This document shows, piece after piece, positions 7,441 to 13,897 of a stretch of 16,158 nucleotides of DNA. Position 1 is the stretch's first letter; each line of letters begins with the position of its first letter. The notes beneath the pieces are model-generated. The model made no database searches, was not told the DNA's origin, and saw nothing but the letters and a program-made list of their open reading frames with translations. Source of the DNA: Spirochaetaceae bacterium UBA4077 (GTDB lineage Bacteria; Spirochaetota; Spirochaetia; Treponematales; Rectinemataceae); the NCBI GenBank assembly GCA_002383375.1, contig DFYR01000028.1:279-16436 (forward strand), in the 5' to 3' direction. Made by a program: the position numbers and the translations under genes.

Positions 7441-8706
7441 TCAGATCTTTCTGAAAGCCAGGGCTCCGTTATGCCCCCCGAAGCCAAGTGACGCACTCAG
7501 CGCTGCCTGGGCCTGGAATTGGACAGCTTTGTTGGGGATGTAGTCCAAGTCGCAGCCGTTAGCGATATCGGGATTTTCCAGGTTGATGGTAGGAGGCAGC
7601 CAACCGGTATCCAGGGCTTTTATGCAGACAATAGCCTCCAGCGCTCCAGTGGCACCCAGGCAGTGTCCCGTCATGCTCTTAGTTGAGCTGATTTTTAGGT
7701 TTTTAGCATGATCCTTGAAACAACGTTTTACCATCTGGGTTTCCGTCGGATCATTCAACGGCGTTGAAGTGCCGTGGGCGTTGTAGTACCCTATCTCCTC
7801 AGGCCTAAGGCCGGCATCATCCAGCGCCAGGGAAAGCGCCCTGGCACTCTGAACGGCCTGAGGATCTGGGGCAGTGAGATGGTAGGCGTCGCAGGTCGCT
7901 CCGTAGCCCGCGGCGAGGGCGTAGATCCTCGCCCCGCGTGCTTTTGCCCTTTCGTAGTCCTCCAGAATCAATACACCGGCGCCCTCGCCGATGACAAAGC
8001 CGTCCCTGGCAGCATCGAAGGGCCGGGAGGCTTGTGCCGGACTATCGTTGTATCCCGTGGATAGCGCCTTGAGTTTACCGAAGCCCGACATGGCGAAGAG
8101 GGTGATAGCCGCCTCGGTGCCGCCGGCGACTGCTACGTCCAGTCGTCCTGCTCGCAGCAAGTCGATAGCCTGGCCGATGGCATCGGTTCCAGAAGCGCAG
8201 GCTGTAACCTGAGTGAATGCCGGACCGTATATTTTCAGCCTCATAGCGACATTGCCGGCGGCTTCGTTGGAGATCATGAGGGGCACGGTCATGGGCGGCA
8301 TTCTGTCTGGCCCCGCTTCCATCAATTTGGCATGGGATTCCTCGAAAATATCCAGGCCACCTATGCCGTTGCCCAGGCAGATGCCTATTCGCTCCGGTTC
8401 ATAACCTAGACTATGCGCCCCTTCCGTATCTTCGTGAAATCCAGCGTCCCTCCAGGCCTGGACCGAGGCTGCGACAGCGTATTGGGAGAACAGAGCCATC
8501 TTGCGGGCTTCGCGCTTGTCCATCCACAGTGAGGGATCGAAATTTTTCACTTCCGCGGCAACCCTGCTCTCCAAGGCTGAAGCATCAAAGCGGCTAACAG
8601 GTCCCACTCCCGATTCGCCCCTGAGCAGCGCTTGCCAAAAGCCTTCCACATCATTGCCTACGGGGCTTATAAGCCCAAGGCCTGTTACTGCTATTTCTCG
8701 TTTCAT
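7441..8706 (-). CDS. fabF: 3-oxoacyl-ACP synthase II (FabF)
   Basis: The 421-residue condensing enzyme joins malonyl-ACP to the growing acyl chain. The Cys-His-His catalytic set is complete: C170 in TACASGTDAIG, H311 in NAHGTSTPLND and H348 in STKSMTGHCLGATGALE, with the conserved K343. The start VTGLGLISPVGND and the glycine-rich end SLGFGGHNGALAFRK are typical. ATG 8706 is preceded by AGGAGTG at good spacing. It lies 19 bases downstream of fabH, clearly the same operon. Many bacteria have acpP next to fabF; no such gene is present here. Length agrees with the family (about 410 to 420). Confidence 0.96.
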   Translation of the reverse strand: MKREIAVTGLGLISPVGNDVEGFWQALLRGESGVGPVSRFDASALESRVAAEVKNFDPSLWMDKREARKMALFSQYAVAASVQAWRDAGFHEDTEGAHSLGYEPERIGICLGNGIGGLDIFEESHAKLMEAGPDRMPPMTVPLMISNEAAGNVAMRLKIYGPAFTQVTACASGTDAIGQAIDLLRAGRLDVAVAGGTEAAITLFAMSGFGKLKALSTGYNDSPAQASRPFDAARDGFVIGEGAGVLILEDYERAKARGARIYALAAGYGATCDAYHLTAPDPQAVQSARALSLALDDAGLRPEEIGYYNAHGTSTPLNDPTETQMVKRCFKDHAKNLKISSTKSMTGHCLGATGALEAIVCIKALDTGWLPPTINLENPDIANGCDLDYIPNKAVQFQAQAALSASLGFGGHNGALAFRKI

Positions 8707-8725
8707 GTAATCACTCCTATCGAGC

Positions 8726-9703
8726 TTACCAGCGTATGACTGCCGATCCGTAGGTGAGGCCCGCGCCGAATCCTACCAGCATTATGAGATTTCCCGGTTT
8801 CAGCAGCTTCTTTTCGTCCATTTCGGCCAGTGCGAGGGGGATGCTGGCCGCCGAAGTGTTGGCGTATTCTTCGATATTCAAATAGAATTTGTCTGCCGGC
8901 ACCCCGAAACGCTTACCCGCAGCCTGGACGATTCTGGCATTAGCCTGGTGGGGAACAATCCAATCGAAATCCTCGAGTCTATATGCTGTAGCATGCATGA
9001 TCCTTTCTATCAAAACGGTGATCGATTTTACAGCAAATTCGTATACCTTCTTTCCGTCCATGCGCAGCATTGGCACAGTCGGAGCGCTTCGCTCCCAGAT
9101 GTCGTCCCTGGGCGCCTGTTCCAGGTAGAGATCCTTCGCCCCAGCCCCTTCCGCGCCTAGAATAAAAGAGAGACAGCCCCTGCCGGCCTCGTCGATCCGA
9201 GAGATGACCGCGGCGCCAGCCCCATCGCCGAAGAGCACCGCTGTGGATCTGTCGTTCCAATCCGCGATTCGACTTATTAAATCCGCTCCTATCACCAGGG
9301 CGTGGCGCCCATGTCGGGCTTCAAGCATCGATGCCGCCACGTCCAAGGCGTAGATAAAGCCCGTACATCCTGCGGTTATATCGAAGGCGGGGACGCCGTA
9401 GGCGCCGATCTTTTCCTGTACGATGCAGGCGGTGGCGGGAAAGCCGAAGTAATCGGGGGTGGCGGTGGCCAGCACGATGAGATCGAGTTCCTTCGGGCCT
9501 ATCCCCGCTTTGGTCAAGGCTTTTACAGCCGCCTCGGTGGCCATGTCGCTGGTTATGACCCCCTTAGAGGCGAAGTGCCGAGCTCCTATACCCGTATGGG
9601 AACGTATCCATTCATCCGTAGTGTCCAAACGTTCGGCGATTTCTTCATTACTCATGCGTACAGAGGCTATGCTTGCCCCGAGGGAGCGCAGTATAACTGA
9701 CAT
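8726..9703 (-). CDS. fabH: 3-oxoacyl-ACP synthase III (FabH)
   Basis: This 325-residue KAS III starts fatty acid synthesis by condensing an acyl-CoA primer with malonyl-ACP. The Cys-His-Asn triad is C113 (DITAGCTGFIYALD), H252 (WIVPHQANARI) and N282 (YANTSAASIPLAL). The N-terminal DTTDEWIRSHTGI (28-40) is the standard FabH motif, and GFGAGLTYGSAVIRW closes the protein. ATG 9703 follows a strong AAGGAG. It is the first gene of the fab operon and sits behind a candidate promoter with an inverted repeat at the transcription start. Primer choice (acetyl versus branched acyl-CoA) cannot be told from these motifs. Confidence 0.96.
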   Translation of the reverse strand: MSVILRSLGASIASVRMSNEEIAERLDTTDEWIRSHTGIGARHFASKGVITSDMATEAAVKALTKAGIGPKELDLIVLATATPDYFGFPATACIVQEKIGAYGVPAFDITAGCTGFIYALDVAASMLEARHGRHALVIGADLISRIADWNDRSTAVLFGDGAGAAVISRIDEAGRGCLSFILGAEGAGAKDLYLEQAPRDDIWERSAPTVPMLRMDGKKVYEFAVKSITVLIERIMHATAYRLEDFDWIVPHQANARIVQAAGKRFGVPADKFYLNIEEYANTSAASIPLALAEMDEKKLLKPGNLIMLVGFGAGLTYGSAVIRW

Positions 9704-9720
9704 AGACAGCTCCTTTATGA

Positions 9721-9747
9721 AATGACAAAATATGTTAAAATGTCATT
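9721..9747 (-). promoter_or_regulatory. Perfect 7+7 inverted repeat, candidate fab operon operator
   Basis: AATGACA at 9721-9727 and TGTCATT at 9741-9747 form perfect inverted arms around a 13-base AT-rich spacer, 18 bases upstream of the fabH ATG. It sits at or just after the predicted transcription start of the fab operon, where a bound repressor would block initiation. It does not match the FapR, FabT or FadR operators as I recall them. The regulator is unknown. Confidence 0.45.
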
Positions 9748-9754
9748 CTACCCT

Positions 9755-9783
9755 ATTCAACACAAAGAAGAAGTCCCTGTCAA
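9755..9783 (-). promoter_or_regulatory. Candidate promoter of the fab operon
   Basis: On the minus strand, TTGACA (9783-9778) is a perfect -35, followed after 17 bases by TTGAAT (9760-9755), which matches 4 of 6 in the -10 consensus. Initiation would fall near 9748, abutting the inverted repeat at 9721-9747. An alternative -10, TAGAAT at 9750-9745, overlaps the repeat itself but lacks a good -35. Confidence 0.45.
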
Positions 9784-9858
9784 TACATTGATAAGCCTCA
9801 GCTCCCGGCTATAGATAAAACTTTCATAGCCAAAAACCCGCTTCATCATCCGATTCTC

Positions 9859-9887
9859 TTGACCCTCGGGCTTAGATTTTCTATATT
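9859..9887 (+). promoter_or_regulatory. Probable sigma-70 promoter of groES
   Basis: TTGACC at 9859-9864 and TATATT at 9882-9887 with a 17-base spacer form a strong housekeeping-type promoter, giving a leader of about 40 bases. No CIRCE element (the HrcA operator, TTAGCACTC-N9-GAGTGCTAA) is visible around it. Confidence 0.6.
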
Positions 9888-9932
9888 TCCTATGATCAAT
9901 TTTACTTTTATTGCATTTCAGGAGGATAAGGT

Positions 9933-10199
9933 ATGAACGTCAAACCCTTGGGAGATCGCGTTCTGATCAAGATCAAGGAAAGCGAGACCAAGACTGCGGG
10001 TGGCATTATCATTCCGCAGACTGCCCAGGAAAAAACCCAGACTGGGGTGGTCGTCGCTGTGGGAACCGACAAGGATGTGATCAAGGTCAAGGCGGGCGAT
10101 GAAGTCATGTACGACAAGTACGCGGGCACCCAAATCAAGATCGGCGGCGCCGAACACCTCATCGTCAAGATGTCCGATATCCTCGCCGTGCTGGAATAA
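9933..10199 (+). CDS. groES: Co-chaperonin GroES (Cpn10)
   Basis: The 88-residue protein is the heptameric lid of the GroEL folding chamber. It begins NVKPLGDRVLIK, the family signature. The mobile-loop region ESETKTAGGIIIPQTAQEK (about residues 16-34) holds the GGIIIP stretch that contacts GroEL. It ends DILAVLE. ATG 9933 has an AGGAGG site 7 to 12 bases upstream. Unusually for bacteria in general, no groEL follows: a strong terminator ends the transcript and the next genes run the other way. As I recall, spirochaetes often have unlinked groES and groEL. The promoter looks like a standard housekeeping one. Confidence 0.97.
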   Translation: MNVKPLGDRVLIKIKESETKTAGGIIIPQTAQEKTQTGVVVAVGTDKDVIKVKAGDEVMYDKYAGTQIKIGGAEHLIVKMSDILAVLE

Positions 10200-10221
10200 T
10201 TCCAGGCCTACGGGATAGCGT

Positions 10222-10254
10222 AAAAAGGACTGCCAGAAAGGCAGTCCTTTTTTA
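10222..10254 (+). terminator. Bidirectional intrinsic terminator
   Basis: GGACTGCC (10227-10234) and GGCAGTCC (10240-10247) pair perfectly around the loop AGAAA, extended by A5/T5 on the outside. The stem is followed by T-tracts on both strands. It therefore ends groES on the plus strand and can also stop the convergent IIA/symporter transcript, whose last stop codon is at 10320. Confidence 0.92.
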
Positions 10255-10319
10255 AGCCTATCGTTTATTTTGTATCCTTGGACTTTGAGTGAAGGCTTGA
10301 TCGCAGGGAATTTGTACGT

Positions 10320-10766
10320 CTAGGGCTTAAGGATAGCCAACAACTCCTCGGAGCTTTTCGCTTTAAGGATAGCTTGACGCTTTTCCTCGCTGCGGAAGAG
10401 CATGCTCACCTCGGCCAGAAACTGCAGGTGCGGGCCGGTTTTATCGGGAGGTGACAGGGTCATAATGAAGATCCTGCAGCCCTTGTGATCCAAGGCTTCG
10501 AAATCGACCTTTTTATCCGAAACGCCCACGCAGGCGACCAGCTCGGACACAGCCTGGGTTTTGCCATGGGGAATGGCTATACCGTGCTTCATGCCCGTGC
10601 TCATACGTCCTTCTCGCTCAAGTACCGAAGCCTTGGCTTCGGCCTTGTCGCGCACCTTGCCGCTTCTCATAGCCACATCGATCAGCTCGTCGATAATCTG
10701 ATCTTTATTTTTCCCTGAAAGATTCAGGGCGACGAGCTCGGGTTTTAAAACTGTCATGAGATCCAT
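10320..10766 (-). CDS. PTS EIIA-type phosphotransfer protein (fructose/nitrogen family)
   Basis: This is a 148-residue stand-alone IIA domain of the mannitol/fructose/nitrogen-regulatory family. The phospho-accepting histidine is H67 in GMKHGIAIPHGKT. The stretch FIMTLSPPDKTGPHLQFLAEVSMLF (near 99-123) is the second conserved block. It would take phosphate from HPr. With no EIIB or EIIC next to it, a regulatory role is more likely than sugar transport. Treponemes carry such incomplete PTS sets as I recall. ATG 10766 and ATG 10757 are both possible; the former gives a family-like MDLMTVLKPEL. It lies 40 bases downstream of the symporter gene and is presumably co-transcribed, with a stem-loop at the junction. 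It resembles both PtsN and fructose-type IIA, so no symbol is assigned. Confidence 0.87.
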   Translation of the reverse strand: MDLMTVLKPELVALNLSGKNKDQIIDELIDVAMRSGKVRDKAEAKASVLEREGRMSTGMKHGIAIPHGKTQAVSELVACVGVSDKKVDFEALDHKGCRIFIMTLSPPDKTGPHLQFLAEVSMLFRSEEKRQAILKAKSSEELLAILKP

Positions 10767-10789
10767 ATACCTGGATAGTAGAGTGCAGG

Positions 10790-10812
10790 ATCTAAGGCGT
10801 CAAGCCTTAGAT
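10790..10812 (-). repeat. Stem-loop at the symporter/IIA junction
   Basis: ATCTAAGGC (10790-10798) and GCCTTAGAT (10804-10812) pair perfectly around a 5-base loop. The symporter stop codon (10809-10807) lies inside the stem. No T-tract follows in the direction of transcription, so it is more likely an mRNA processing, stability or partial-attenuation element than a full terminator. Confidence 0.5.
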
Positions 10813-12036
10813 AAAGTTTCGAGGGTCTTTGGAATCGGGTCTGAGCGATCCGCGGGCGACCAGGGACTGGGCGGTGCCGATCCACAGCGCATCCAGAAAG
10901 CCCGCCATCATAGAGAGCACGAAGGCGACAGGGACAATGATGAGGTAGCCGTTTTCAAATCCTCTACCGAACAGACCGCAGGCTAGGGTAATAACCCCGA
11001 TGGGACCGCTGCTCAAGGAAGATGAGGCTGCGAGGGTAGCCATGGGAATGAGAACGGCGATAAGCAGTAGCCTGGGAATAGAAATCGTCAGCTGTGAATA
11101 GGACGAGAGCACTGCAATAAAAGAAAAGGCCGCGATGAAAGCGGTGCCGATACGGCCTGCGAACAAGCCGCTGGGAAGGAAGACAGCATTATACCGCCGT
11201 TTGATTCCCTGGTTTTCCCTGGACTGCCTGATGATAATTCCCAGGGCGAATCGCGGACTGCCGGAACTCATGCCTGCCAGGGCTGCGGGCAGGCCGGAGT
11301 AGAGCAGGGGAAGGGGGTTCTTTTTTTCGCCCAGTATATAGAGAGCAAGGGGGAGTACGATAAAGAGGAGTCCCAGGCAGGCGCTGCCAAGGTAGAGGAG
11401 AAAGGATCCGTAAATGCCCTGCTTGAGCGTACTGGCCATCAGGTGAAAAGCCCGTGCGGAAATGGGAATCAGGAGTGCTCCGGCAATTTCGGTGATGAAT
11501 ACGTTGATGGTGTGAAGGATGCGGGAAAAGGAATCCAAAATGTTGGTAAATGGCTTGGCCGCAATAGGATCATGGGCCATGGCAAGACCAATGCAAAGCG
11601 ATAGGAACAGTGCCGGTAGCGGCCGTTCTCCGGAACGTAATAGCAGCTCGGAGATATTGGCCGGAAAAAACTCCAAGAGCCCCTTGCCCGTTCCTTGGGC
11701 TGCAGGGGCTGCTATGTCCGATAAAAGTGGAAGTCTGATAGGCAGAACAAGCAATGCGGCGGCCAGGCCGAGGACTGTGGCGGCCAATAACGACAGGGCA
11801 AAGAATACGAGGCTTTTTAAGGTCAGCCCCCAAAAACGTTTTTCTTCATACAGTTTTACGACTGCCAGAGGAAGATTGACCAACAGCAGGAGTTCCAGGA
11901 TATAAAAACCGATCTTCATGGCTATTTCTGCTGCATGAAAGAAGGCTGCGCCCGGTTCGAAGAGAGAAGGGGGGCTTACCCAGAAGAGAAGCGCCCCGAA
12001 GGCTATGCCGGCTAGATACTTGAACCACAATTTCAT
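10807..12036 (-). CDS. Divergent dicarboxylate/amino-acid:cation symporter family protein
   Basis: The protein is 409 residues from ATG 12036 and very hydrophobic, with about eight membrane segments and two re-entrant regions, the GltPh/DctA fold. FFPANISELL (near 123-132) matches the conserved PxNxxE loop of the family. The first re-entrant loop is MSSGSPRF (256-263). The position of the NMDGT motif reads FAGRIGT (292-298), and the last helix reads FLDALWIGTAQSLVA, without the Arg/Asn/Asp substrate and sodium ligands of GltPh. Substrate and coupling ion may therefore differ from those of glutamate or C4-dicarboxylate carriers. The start is ATG 12036, not TTG 12042, because the predicted transcription start lies between them and neither has a ribosome site. 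It precedes the IIA gene in one unit. Confidence 0.78.
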   Translation of the reverse strand: MKLWFKYLAGIAFGALLFWVSPPSLFEPGAAFFHAAEIAMKIGFYILELLLLVNLPLAVVKLYEEKRFWGLTLKSLVFFALSLLAATVLGLAAALLVLPIRLPLLSDIAAPAAQGTGKGLLEFFPANISELLLRSGERPLPALFLSLCIGLAMAHDPIAAKPFTNILDSFSRILHTINVFITEIAGALLIPISARAFHLMASTLKQGIYGSFLLYLGSACLGLLFIVLPLALYILGEKKNPLPLLYSGLPAALAGMSSGSPRFALGIIIRQSRENQGIKRRYNAVFLPSGLFAGRIGTAFIAAFSFIAVLSSYSQLTISIPRLLLIAVLIPMATLAASSSLSSGPIGVITLACGLFGRGFENGYLIIVPVAFVLSMMAGFLDALWIGTAQSLVARGSLRPDSKDPRNFI

Positions 12037-12044
12037 CGCCAATC

Positions 12045-12074
12045 AGCATACTCGCAGGCGAAAGCAAGGGTCAA
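12045..12074 (-). promoter_or_regulatory. Candidate promoter giving a near-leaderless symporter mRNA
   Basis: On the minus strand, TTGACC (12074-12069) and TATGCT (12050-12045) are 18 bases apart. Initiation 6 to 8 bases downstream would fall at about 12037-12039, only one to three bases before ATG 12036. The lack of any purine-rich ribosome site before that ATG fits this. Confidence 0.45.
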
Positions 12075-12173
12075 CCTGCAAAGGAGAGGCTCTTCCGCTG
12101 CTTGAGACCTTGCGGAATGCTCTGAAGCAAGAGAAAATGCTTATAAAAGGATCAAATCGAGAGAGGAGTGACT

Positions 12174-13790
12174 ATGGCCAATGCGGTAATCCAGCTCCCG
12201 TATACAAAAAACGAGCCTGTCCTCGGCTATGCCAATGGCAGCCCTGAATCGGAAACACTCAAAGCGGAACTGAAGAGGCAGAGTGACAATCCTCTGGAGA
12301 TACCCTTGATAATCGGCGGAAAGGAAGTGAAAACCGGAATCCTGGGCGAACTCCGCTCTCCCCACAACCATAGTCTGAAATTGGGAACCTATCACAAGGC
12401 GACGAAGGAAGCGGTGGCCGCCGCGATCGACGCGGCAATAGCGGCGCGTAAAAGCTGGATGAACATGCCCTGGCAGTCCCGGGCCGCGATTTTTCTCAAG
12501 GCCGCCGACCTGCTTTCCACAAACTATCGAGCCGTGTTGAATGCAGCCACCATGCTTGGTCAGAGCAAGACAGCGATGCAGGCAGAAATCGATTCCGCCT
12601 GCGAGCTGATAGATTTTTTCAGATTCAACGTCCATTACATGAGAAAGATTTACTCGATCCAGCCCGAGCACAACAACGAACATGTATGGAACTATGTCGA
12701 ATACCGTCCCCTGGAAGGTTTCGTGTTCGCGCTCACGCCCTTCAATTTTACGTCTATCGGCGGCAACCTGCCCACAGCCCCGGCGATCATGGGCAATGTC
12801 GCCGTATGGAAGCCAGCGAGCACGGCAGTTTTGTCGAATTACTATGTCATGCGGCTTTTAAAGGAAGCAGGCCTGCCCGATGGCGTTATAAACTTCATCC
12901 CGGGTGACGGCGCCCAGATTGGCGATCCGGTCATCGACAGCAAACACTTCGCCGCTGTCCATTTTACCGGCTCGACAGGCACCTTCAACTCTCTGTGGCT
13001 GAGGATAGCTGAAAATATTAAGAGAAATACCTACAAGGTCTATCCTCGCATCGTGGGGGAGACAGGCGGCAAGGATTTTGTATTCGCCCATAGGGACTGC
13101 AACATCAAGGCGCTTTCCGAGGCGCTCTTCCGTGGAGCCTTCGAGTATCAAGGGCAGAAGTGCTCCGCCACGAGCCGGGCTTACATACCCCGATCGATCT
13201 GGCCCCAGGTCGCCCAGCTGCTGAAAAAGCGCTGCTCGGGGATCAGACTCGGGGACACCAGTGATTTTTCCGTGTTCATGGGAGCCGTGATCGATGAAAA
13301 AGCCTTCAAGAAAATCGTGTCCTATATCGAACTCGCCAAGGCCGCGCCGGAGGAATACCGAATAATCAGCGGAGCATCCTGGGACAGCTCCAAGGGCTGG
13401 TTTATCGAGCCCACCATCATCGAGACGACAAACCCGAAGAGCAGGCTCATGGAAGAAGAAATATTCGGCCCCGTTCTTACCGTCTACGTCTATGAAGATG
13501 ACAGGCTGGACCAGACCCTGGAACTGCTCGATTCAACCAGCCCCTTCGCCCTGACCGGCTCCATCTTCGCCAGCGACCGAGCAGTCATAGTAAAACTCGC
13601 CGCTGCCCTGGGCGAAGCTGCGGGCAATTTTTACATCAACGACAAATCAACGGGAGCCGTGGTCGGCCAGCAGCCCTTCGGCGGAGCCCGAGCTTCAGGG
13701 ACGAACGACAAGGCAGGGAGCGAGTTCAACCTAATGCGATGGGTGTCCATGCGGTCGATCAAGGAGAATTTCTGTCCGCCTGAAATGTGA
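12174..13790 (+). CDS. pruA: L-glutamate gamma-semialdehyde (1-pyrroline-5-carboxylate) dehydrogenase
   Basis: The protein is 538 residues from ATG 12174. This aldehyde dehydrogenase oxidises glutamate gamma-semialdehyde to glutamate with NAD+, the second step of proline use. The catalytic Cys is C330 in EYQGQKCSATSRAYI, the general-base Glu is E296 in IVGETGGKDFV, and the NAD-binding/oxyanion segment TPFNFTSIGGN lies near 188-198. FTGSTGTFNSLW (264-275) and the C-terminal QQPFGGARASGTNDKAGS are marks of the single-domain P5C dehydrogenases related to eukaryotic ALDH4A1, not the long PutA fusions. ATG 12174 is preferred over the in-frame GTG 12168 because GAGAGGAG runs right up to that GTG. 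No proline dehydrogenase gene is present here, so proline, ornithine or arginine catabolism could each feed it. It is the last conserved chromosomal gene before the tRNA fragment. Confidence 0.93.
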   Translation: MANAVIQLPYTKNEPVLGYANGSPESETLKAELKRQSDNPLEIPLIIGGKEVKTGILGELRSPHNHSLKLGTYHKATKEAVAAAIDAAIAARKSWMNMPWQSRAAIFLKAADLLSTNYRAVLNAATMLGQSKTAMQAEIDSACELIDFFRFNVHYMRKIYSIQPEHNNEHVWNYVEYRPLEGFVFALTPFNFTSIGGNLPTAPAIMGNVAVWKPASTAVLSNYYVMRLLKEAGLPDGVINFIPGDGAQIGDPVIDSKHFAAVHFTGSTGTFNSLWLRIAENIKRNTYKVYPRIVGETGGKDFVFAHRDCNIKALSEALFRGAFEYQGQKCSATSRAYIPRSIWPQVAQLLKKRCSGIRLGDTSDFSVFMGAVIDEKAFKKIVSYIELAKAAPEEYRIISGASWDSSKGWFIEPTIIETTNPKSRLMEEEIFGPVLTVYVYEDDRLDQTLELLDSTSPFALTGSIFASDRAVIVKLAAALGEAAGNFYINDKSTGAVVGQQPFGGARASGTNDKAGSEFNLMRWVSMRSIKENFCPPEM

Positions 13791-13850
13791 CCTATCCTTA
13801 GTGCATCGAAGATTGTTGTGGATAAAAAGCGCTGATTTTAGGATGACTAT

Positions 13851-13896
13851 TGGCCCAGGCCCGATTCGAACGGGCGACCTGCTGCTTAGGAGGCAG
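13851..13896 (-). tRNA. 3' fragment of tRNA-Arg(CCT), probable integration site
   Basis: Read on the minus strand, this is the 3' part of a tRNA. It contains an anticodon loop CTCCTAA (13892-13886, anticodon CCT), 3' anticodon strand GCAGC, variable loop AGGTC, T stem GCCCG/CGGGC around TTCGAAT, acceptor strand CTGGGCC and discriminator A. CCA is not encoded. Only CTGC of the 5' anticodon strand is present before the sequence changes to AT-rich DNA. No D-arm or 5' acceptor strand (expected GGCCCAG) occurs to its right in the window. The gene is therefore incomplete and cannot give a tRNA. Breaks in the anticodon stem-loop are typical of tyrosine-recombinase attachment sites, where the element supplies a copy of the 3' half at its other end. 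The tRNA identity is well supported and the att-site role is inferred. Confidence 0.85.
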
Positions 13897-13897
13897 T

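Noticed and set aside
9760..9932. CIRCE/HrcA operator upstream of groES
   Set aside because: No TTAGCACTC or GAGTGCTAA arms occur. The only inverted repeat (GGCTAT at 9807-9812 with ATAGCC at 9826-9831) has short arms and lies upstream of the promoter.
12168..12173. GTG 12168 as the pruA start
   Set aside because: The ribosome site GAGAGGAG ends at this codon, leaving no spacing; ATG 12174 is correctly placed.
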